In this document: positions 15,372 to 18,264 of the stretch, one piece after another
Layout: every line of letters starts with the position of its first letter
How positions within the stretch are numbered: the first letter of the stretch is position 1
Source of the DNA: an uncultured Collinsella sp.
GTDB taxonomy: Bacteria > Actinomycetota > Coriobacteriia > Coriobacteriales > Coriobacteriaceae
Length of the DNA stretch: 18,264 nucleotides
Reading direction: 5' to 3'
Assembly (NCBI GenBank): GCA_900544205.1
Contig: UQUG01000035.1
Location: 1 to 18,264 of the forward strand
Translations under genes and position numbers: made by a program
The notes under the pieces: model-generated
Databases searched by the model: none
The model's input: only the letters and a program-made list of their open reading frames with translations
What the model was told of the DNA's origin: nothing

Positions 15372-15399
15372 TTACGGCGTTTTACCAAACGCCGTAACT
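15370..15399 (+). terminator. Perfect hairpin overlapping the pyrE stop codon
   Basis: A 13-bp perfect stem (15370-15382 with 15387-15399, core GTTACGGCGTTT) with a TACC loop begins within the stop codon. It lacks a U-tract and may protect the mRNA end. Confidence 0.55.
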
Positions 15400-15446
15400 G
15401 CTCGACGCTGCGCGGGCCGCATTTGGACAATCTGACGTTCAACTTC

Positions 15447-15481
15447 AAGGGCGCGACCAGAAGGTCAGCGCCCTTTCGTTT
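15447..15481 (+). terminator. Intrinsic terminator after pyrE
   Basis: AAGGGCGCGACC (15447-15458) pairs with GGTC-A-GCGCCCTT (15463-15475) around an AGAA loop with one bulged A, followed by TCGTTT. It is the likelier true terminator of the two hairpins. Confidence 0.65.
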
Positions 15482-15559
15482 CACGTCACTTTGTCTCAAA
15501 TGCGACCCGCTCGCTGTCCGTTCTCTACCTGCGGCGTCGTCTTGCTCCGAATTGGTGGG

Positions 15560-15600
15560 CATTGGGGACGTTCTTAGAGTAGTCATTGGGGACGTTCTTA
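15560..15600. repeat. Two tandem copies of a 17-base REP-like motif
   Basis: CATTGGGGACGTTCTTA occurs at 15560-15576 and 15584-15600. The second copy is enclosed by AGTCATT and AAATGACT, forming an imperfect inverted repeat. The GGGGAC core resembles REP-type intergenic sequences. No gene lies in 15372-15707; apart from this, the stretch holds the pyrE hairpins and repeat 15617-15684. Confidence 0.55.
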
Positions 15601-15616
15601 AATGACTAGTCAGAAA

Positions 15617-15684
15617 TGAGCGTGGATAATCTCCCGGTTTTGGCCTGTGTGCGGGCTCAAAGTGGGAGATTATCCGCGCTCGCT
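15617..15684. repeat. 68-bp palindromic repeat, copy left of the Fic gene
   Basis: The perfect 12-bp arms GGATAATCTCCC (15624-15635) and GGGAGATTATCC (15664-15675) are extended by partly complementary flanks, with a CTCAAAGT segment in the loop. A closely similar element in the same orientation lies at 17056-17123; differences are mostly in the loop. It lies 24 bases before the end of the convergent Fic gene and may also act as its terminator. Confidence 0.8.
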
Positions 15685-15707
15685 TTAATTTGCCTGGGCT
15701 GCGATGC

Positions 15708-16880
15708 CTATCTAATCGGCTCGGCGTCTTCCCTGAGAATCGAAAGATACTCTTCATACCCGTACTGCCGGTATCTCTGTCTTGACTCGTCGAGAGGACG
15801 GAGGATACCCAATTCTTCAAATGATTTGACGAGCGAGCTCGCGGTACTCCTGCCGATATCGAGTTGGGCAGCGATGAATGCGGTGTCGACGATGGGGTGC
15901 TCTTCAAGAATGCCCAACAGCCTTTGCCCGTTTGCAGCAGTCCTTCCGAGATTTTCGGTAATGGTTGCTGTGGAACGGTTATGGAGGTCAACAAGGTTTT
16001 TTAAAGACCCTACCGAGTCCTTCGCACTCTCGAGAAGACTGTTGCAGAAAAACTCTATCCATTCCTCGTAAGTGCCTCTCTCCCTTACGGATGTGAGTTG
16101 CCGGTAGTACTCGCTTCGATTTTTCTTGAACTGGAACGATGGATAGAACAAGCAAGAATGAAGAACGCCATCATTGATGAGCATAAATGTAATGAGAAGC
16201 CTGCCCAGGCGACCGTTTCCGTCTAGGAATGGATGGGCAGCTTCAAATTGGTAATGGACGAGCGCCGCCCGCACAATCGGATCCATTTCGACTTGAGGCT
16301 CATTGATAAAGCGTTCGAGGTCCTGGAGCGTGTTGCTCAAATCTTCAATGTTTGGAGGGACAAACGATGCGGTTGCAATGGTGCAGCCTGAGGGGCCAAT
16401 CCAGTTTTGTGAGGAGCGCAGCTCGCCTGGGTTCTTCTCCGTTCCGCGCACTCCGTCCAGCAGGACTGCATGAACTTGCCTAAGAAGTCTCGTGCACAAG
16501 GGCATCTTTTTGAGCAGTTCTACGCCGCGGTCGACAGCACGGACGTAATTCACGACGTCTGCGACATCTTTATGATGGAGTTGTGTTTGCGATGGACTAA
16601 GTAGGTCGTCAAACGTGCACTGGGTTCCCTCAATTTGCGAAGAAAGGAGTGCTTCTTTGCGCACGTACATTGTCAGATACATGTCGGCGTTGGGAACAAA
16701 GTAGAGCATGCCTTCAAGCTCTCCAAGCTTTCGTGAGCATGCGGAAAGCGTGCGATAGGTTTCCTCGGTGAGGTTTAGCTGCCTCAATGATTGCAAGGGC
16801 GTTGGAAAAAACGAATAGTAAGCCAATTTCCCCGATAGATTATTGCGGAGCGTTCCCTGGCCGTTCTCCTCGATTTGCAT
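15708..16880 (-). CDS. Fic-family protein (AMPylase-type) with C-terminal winged helix
   Basis: This protein of about 390 residues carries the Fic active-site motif HPFLDGNGRLGR at 216-227, complete with the catalytic His216 and the phosphate-binding loop; such enzymes usually transfer AMP to hydroxyl side chains of proteins. An inhibitory-helix motif SSQIEG (80-85, matching S/TxxxEG/N) lies on the N-terminal side, so it is a class II Fic expected to be self-inhibited through Glu84. Residues from about 325 (AFIAAQLDIGRSTASSLVKSFEELGI) form a winged helix-turn-helix. I chose the ATG at 16880 because GGAGG lies 5 bases before it; the ATG at 16892 overlaps that site. There is no partner antitoxin gene. 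The gene is visibly more AT-rich than its neighbours and is bracketed by two palindromic repeats. Target protein unknown. Confidence 0.93.
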   Translation of the reverse strand: MQIEENGQGTLRNNLSGKLAYYSFFPTPLQSLRQLNLTEETYRTLSACSRKLGELEGMLYFVPNADMYLTMYVRKEALLSSQIEGTQCTFDDLLSPSQTQLHHKDVADVVNYVRAVDRGVELLKKMPLCTRLLRQVHAVLLDGVRGTEKNPGELRSSQNWIGPSGCTIATASFVPPNIEDLSNTLQDLERFINEPQVEMDPIVRAALVHYQFEAAHPFLDGNGRLGRLLITFMLINDGVLHSCLFYPSFQFKKNRSEYYRQLTSVRERGTYEEWIEFFCNSLLESAKDSVGSLKNLVDLHNRSTATITENLGRTAANGQRLLGILEEHPIVDTAFIAAQLDIGRSTASSLVKSFEELGILRPLDESRQRYRQYGYEEYLSILREDAEPIR

Positions 16881-16906
16881 CGCGCCCTCCATATCTTTAG
16901 TGCCGG

Positions 16907-17009
16907 AAACTCGTTATTAGGCTAATCATATCAATTCTAATAACGAGTTTATGGCGAAAATAGTTATTAGAGTCGATTTGAATAATCTAATGACGAGAAG
17001 TCGTTATTA
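16907..17009. promoter_or_regulatory. Array of inverted operator-like sites upstream of the Fic gene
   Basis: Five related half-sites with consensus TCGTTATTAG occur. A perfect 14-bp inverted repeat pairs 16907-16920 with 16937-16950 (16-base spacer). A second, imperfect pair is 16961-16971 with 16986-16996 (14-base spacer). A lone half-site lies at 17001-17009. A TATGAT -10-like box on the minus strand lies within the first repeat. Such an array suits cooperative binding of a winged-helix repressor, perhaps the Fic protein's own C-terminal domain. Confidence 0.65.
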
Positions 17010-17055
17010 CTTGACCAAGGAGCTCGGCTTGGTACAGGGGGCGGGTTATCCAAAA

Positions 17056-17123
17056 TGAGAGCGGATAATCTCCCGTTTTTGGCTCGGTGACGGCCTCAAA
17101 GTGGGAGATTATCCACGTTCGCT
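17056..17123. repeat. 68-bp palindromic repeat, copy right of the Fic gene
   Basis: Second copy of the element at 15617-15684 in the same orientation, with perfect arms 17063-17074 and 17103-17114. Substitutions cluster in the loop and flanks. Together the copies bracket the Fic gene and its operator array. Confidence 0.8.
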
Positions 17124-17159
17124 AGTTAAGCGTCCAAAAATCCACGCTCGCCAAACCTA

Positions 17160-17184
17160 CCAAAAAGGGACAGGTTTATTTTGG
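17160..17184. repeat. REP-like GGGACAGGTTTATTTTGG motif
   Basis: CCAAAA (17160-17165) and TTTTGG (17179-17184) enclose GGGACAGG, a core often seen in RAYT-associated REP sequences (general knowledge). The short stem makes it a weak palindrome. Confidence 0.4.
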
Positions 17185-17195
17185 CACGCTTCGGT

Positions 17196-17257
17196 CGGTG
17201 TCAGGAAGTGTCAGGGACGGGGCGGCGACAGGACTCGAGAGCGAAAAGAAGTATCGG
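17196..17257 (+). repeat. Dispersed ~60-bp block, copy upstream of the PTS EIIA gene
   Basis: Shares its two conserved ends with 7923-7985 (TCAG.AAGTGTCAG and GCGAAAAGAAGT.TCGG). The middle has drifted and does not form the hairpin seen in the other copy. It lies about 200 bases before the EIIA start. The rest of 17258-17382 shows no gene or clear motif. Confidence 0.45.
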
Positions 17258-17382
17258 GTTTGGTGCGCCCGCTTCTGCCCGTCCCGTGCGCAGACGATAC
17301 TCGGCTTATCGACTCGCAATGCAAAGGAGACGCTCCATTCCACGAGCGCTACCGGGAAGGGCTCGCGATTCGAGTCCCCACC

Positions 17383-17411
17383 TTAGCATTTGAACCATTT
17401 GGCACTATAAT
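17383..17411 (+). promoter_or_regulatory. Promoter of the PTS EIIA gene
   Basis: A consensus TATAAT at 17406-17411 has TTAGCA (17383-17388) 17 bases upstream. The predicted transcript has a ~40-base leader with AAGAGGAG before the ATG. This supports a strong, constitutive-looking promoter. Confidence 0.6.
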
Positions 17412-17460
17412 TACCGTAGGCATGCGCACTACGTTGCGCTTAATCAAGAGGAGAAAACGT

Positions 17461-17997
17461 ATGGGTCTGTTTGACATGTTCAAGAAGAAGGCTGAGCCCG
17501 CTGCTGCCGCTGCTCCCGCCTCCATCTCTGCTTCTGCCGGCGCCGACGTGCTGTGCTCGCCCGTCAAGGGCAAGGTCATCAAGATGGCCGACGTGCCCGA
17601 TCCCGTCTTTGGTGGCGAGGTTCTGGGCAAGGGCTGTGCCGTGTGGCCCGAGGACGATCTGGTCTACGCTCCCTGCGACGGTAAGGTGACCGTCACCATG
17701 GGTCACGCCGTGGGCTTGCAGTCCGATAGCGGCATCGAGGTTCTGGTGCACGTTGGTGTCGATACTGTCAACATGAACGGTGACGGCTTCGAGGGCTTCG
17801 TCAAGGCTGACGATGTCGTTAAGGCTGGCCAGCCCATGCTCAAGATTGACCGCGCCAAGATCGCTGCTGCCGGTTACAAGGACTGCGTCGTCGTGGCTGT
17901 GTCCAACACTGCCGAGTTCGCCGACGTCGAGCTCGCCGTCGAGGCTGACTCCGCTGTCGCCGCCGGCGATGTCATCGTCAAGGTCGTCCGCAAGTAA
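17461..17997 (+). CDS. crr: PTS glucose-type EIIA component (Crr-like)
   Basis: This 178-residue cytoplasmic phosphocarrier passes phosphate from HPr to the EIIB domain of a sugar permease, and in some bacteria also regulates other uptake systems. An alanine-rich tail (11-27) precedes the EIIA-Glc beta-sandwich. His82 in MGHAVGL and His97 in LVHVGVDTV correspond to the two active-site histidines, His97 being the phosphorylated one. The start at 17461 follows AAGAGGAG and begins with MGLFDMFKKK, an amphipathic N-terminus like that of E. coli EIIA; the longer in-frame reading from 17101 is rejected. It is a standalone EIIA without EIIBC, so its partner permease lies elsewhere. It is followed by a strong terminator. 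The identity is secure, but the sugar partner is not. Confidence 0.94.
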   Translation: MGLFDMFKKKAEPAAAAAPASISASAGADVLCSPVKGKVIKMADVPDPVFGGEVLGKGCAVWPEDDLVYAPCDGKVTVTMGHAVGLQSDSGIEVLVHVGVDTVNMNGDGFEGFVKADDVVKAGQPMLKIDRAKIAAAGYKDCVVVAVSNTAEFADVELAVEADSAVAAGDVIVKVVRK

Positions 17998-18021
17998 GCT
18001 GTAACGTCCAGAGGATGTTTT

Positions 18022-18052
18022 AGGGTGGTTGGATTGTCCGGCCACCCTTTTT
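18022..18052 (+). terminator. Intrinsic terminator of the EIIA gene
   Basis: AGGGTGG (18022-18028) pairs with CCACCCT (18042-18048), followed by a U-run (18048-18052). It lies 25 bases after the stop. Confidence 0.85.
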
Positions 18053-18233
18053 ATTAGACCGGGTGCACGCGTTTATTGTACGTTGGGCAAGTCTACAGAC
18101 CGTTCGGATACTAAAACGAACCGACCGCGCCTTCGTACTGCCGAGGGTGTTCATAAGTGGATACTATGGGCTTACCTTATTACAACGTGCGCCGTGTCTG
18201 GGAAGCGCGGTGCCGCTCATTGGGAGGAACAAC
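18053..18233 (+). other. Intergenic region before the last gene
   Basis: No gene and no strong hairpin is visible. It probably holds the promoter of the following gene; TACTAT at 18162-18167 is the only -10-like box and has no good -35 partner. GGGAGGA at 18222-18228 is the ribosome binding site of the next gene. Confidence 0.4.
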
Positions 18234-18264
18234 ATGAAAAAGAAGCTGCTGCTTGCACCCCTCA
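18234..18264 (+). CDS. Start of a probable secreted or lipoprotein gene (partial)
   Basis: The ATG at 18234 follows GGGAGGA at 5 bases and opens with MKKKLLLAPL before the window ends. Three lysines followed by a leucine-rich segment are typical of a signal peptide, so the product is probably exported; nothing more can be said about its function. It follows the EIIA terminator and would be transcribed separately. Confidence 0.6.
   Translation, partial: MKKKLLLAPL

Noticed and set aside
6495..16892. ATPase or Fic as part of a multi-gene defence or toxin-antitoxin island
   Set aside because: Each is a lone gene between core genes; no nuclease, antitoxin or other defence partner is adjacent.
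17355..17390. tRNA-like T-arm (GATTCGAGTCCCC)
   Set aside because: No matching 5' T-stem, anticodon arm or acceptor stem could be placed, so neither a tRNA gene nor a clear att fragment is supported.
17101..17460. Longer reading of the EIIA gene starting at 17101
   Set aside because: The extra ~120 residues cross a palindromic repeat and the TATAAT promoter; the start at 17461 has a strong ribosome binding site and a typical EIIA N-terminus.

Overview
The window looks like chromosome from a high-GC gut actinobacterium of the class Coriobacteriia, most likely Collinsella or a close relative. This rests on GC-rich coding sequence, a LuxR-type regulator with a polytopic membrane domain (common in that class), a PTS-based sugar metabolism gene set, and many short palindromic intergenic repeats. 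The genus is inferred from gene content only.

Layout. Positions 1-546 carry no gene; they hold a perfect GC palindrome, a probable MITE (114-339) and a strong hairpin. Next come a membrane O-acyltransferase/SGNH protein (minus strand) and, divergent from it, a ribokinase plus nucleoside hydrolase pair that together would salvage ribose from nucleosides. luxS and a DUF4867 gene follow, each with its own inverted-repeat control region. A minus-strand AAA ATPase gene (6495-7601) is bracketed by two copies of a ~237-bp direct repeat; the distal copy carries a dead fragment of the DUF4867 3' end. Then come a GH1 6-phospho-beta-glucosidase, a membrane-anchored LuxR-type regulator, a convergent mgtA Mg2+ P-type ATPase with a long leader that encodes a 23-residue ORF, and pyrE. 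A Fic-domain gene (minus strand) follows, bracketed by two 68-bp palindromic repeats and preceded by an array of inverted operator-like sites. The window ends with a glucose-type PTS EIIA gene and the first codons of a probable secreted protein.

How it fits together. Most genes are core metabolism: nucleoside and ribose salvage, pyrimidine synthesis, AI-2/methyl-cycle recycling, beta-glucoside phosphate hydrolysis, PTS phosphotransfer and Mg2+ uptake. The ATPase and the Fic gene are single-gene accessory insertions that look more AT-rich than their surroundings, and each sits between copies of a palindromic repeat. The most notable points are this repeat-bracketed single-gene arrangement, the Fic operator array, and the mgtA leader with an ORF whose RNA can pair with a U-rich downstream arm. 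No rRNA, tRNA, CRISPR array or transposase gene was found.
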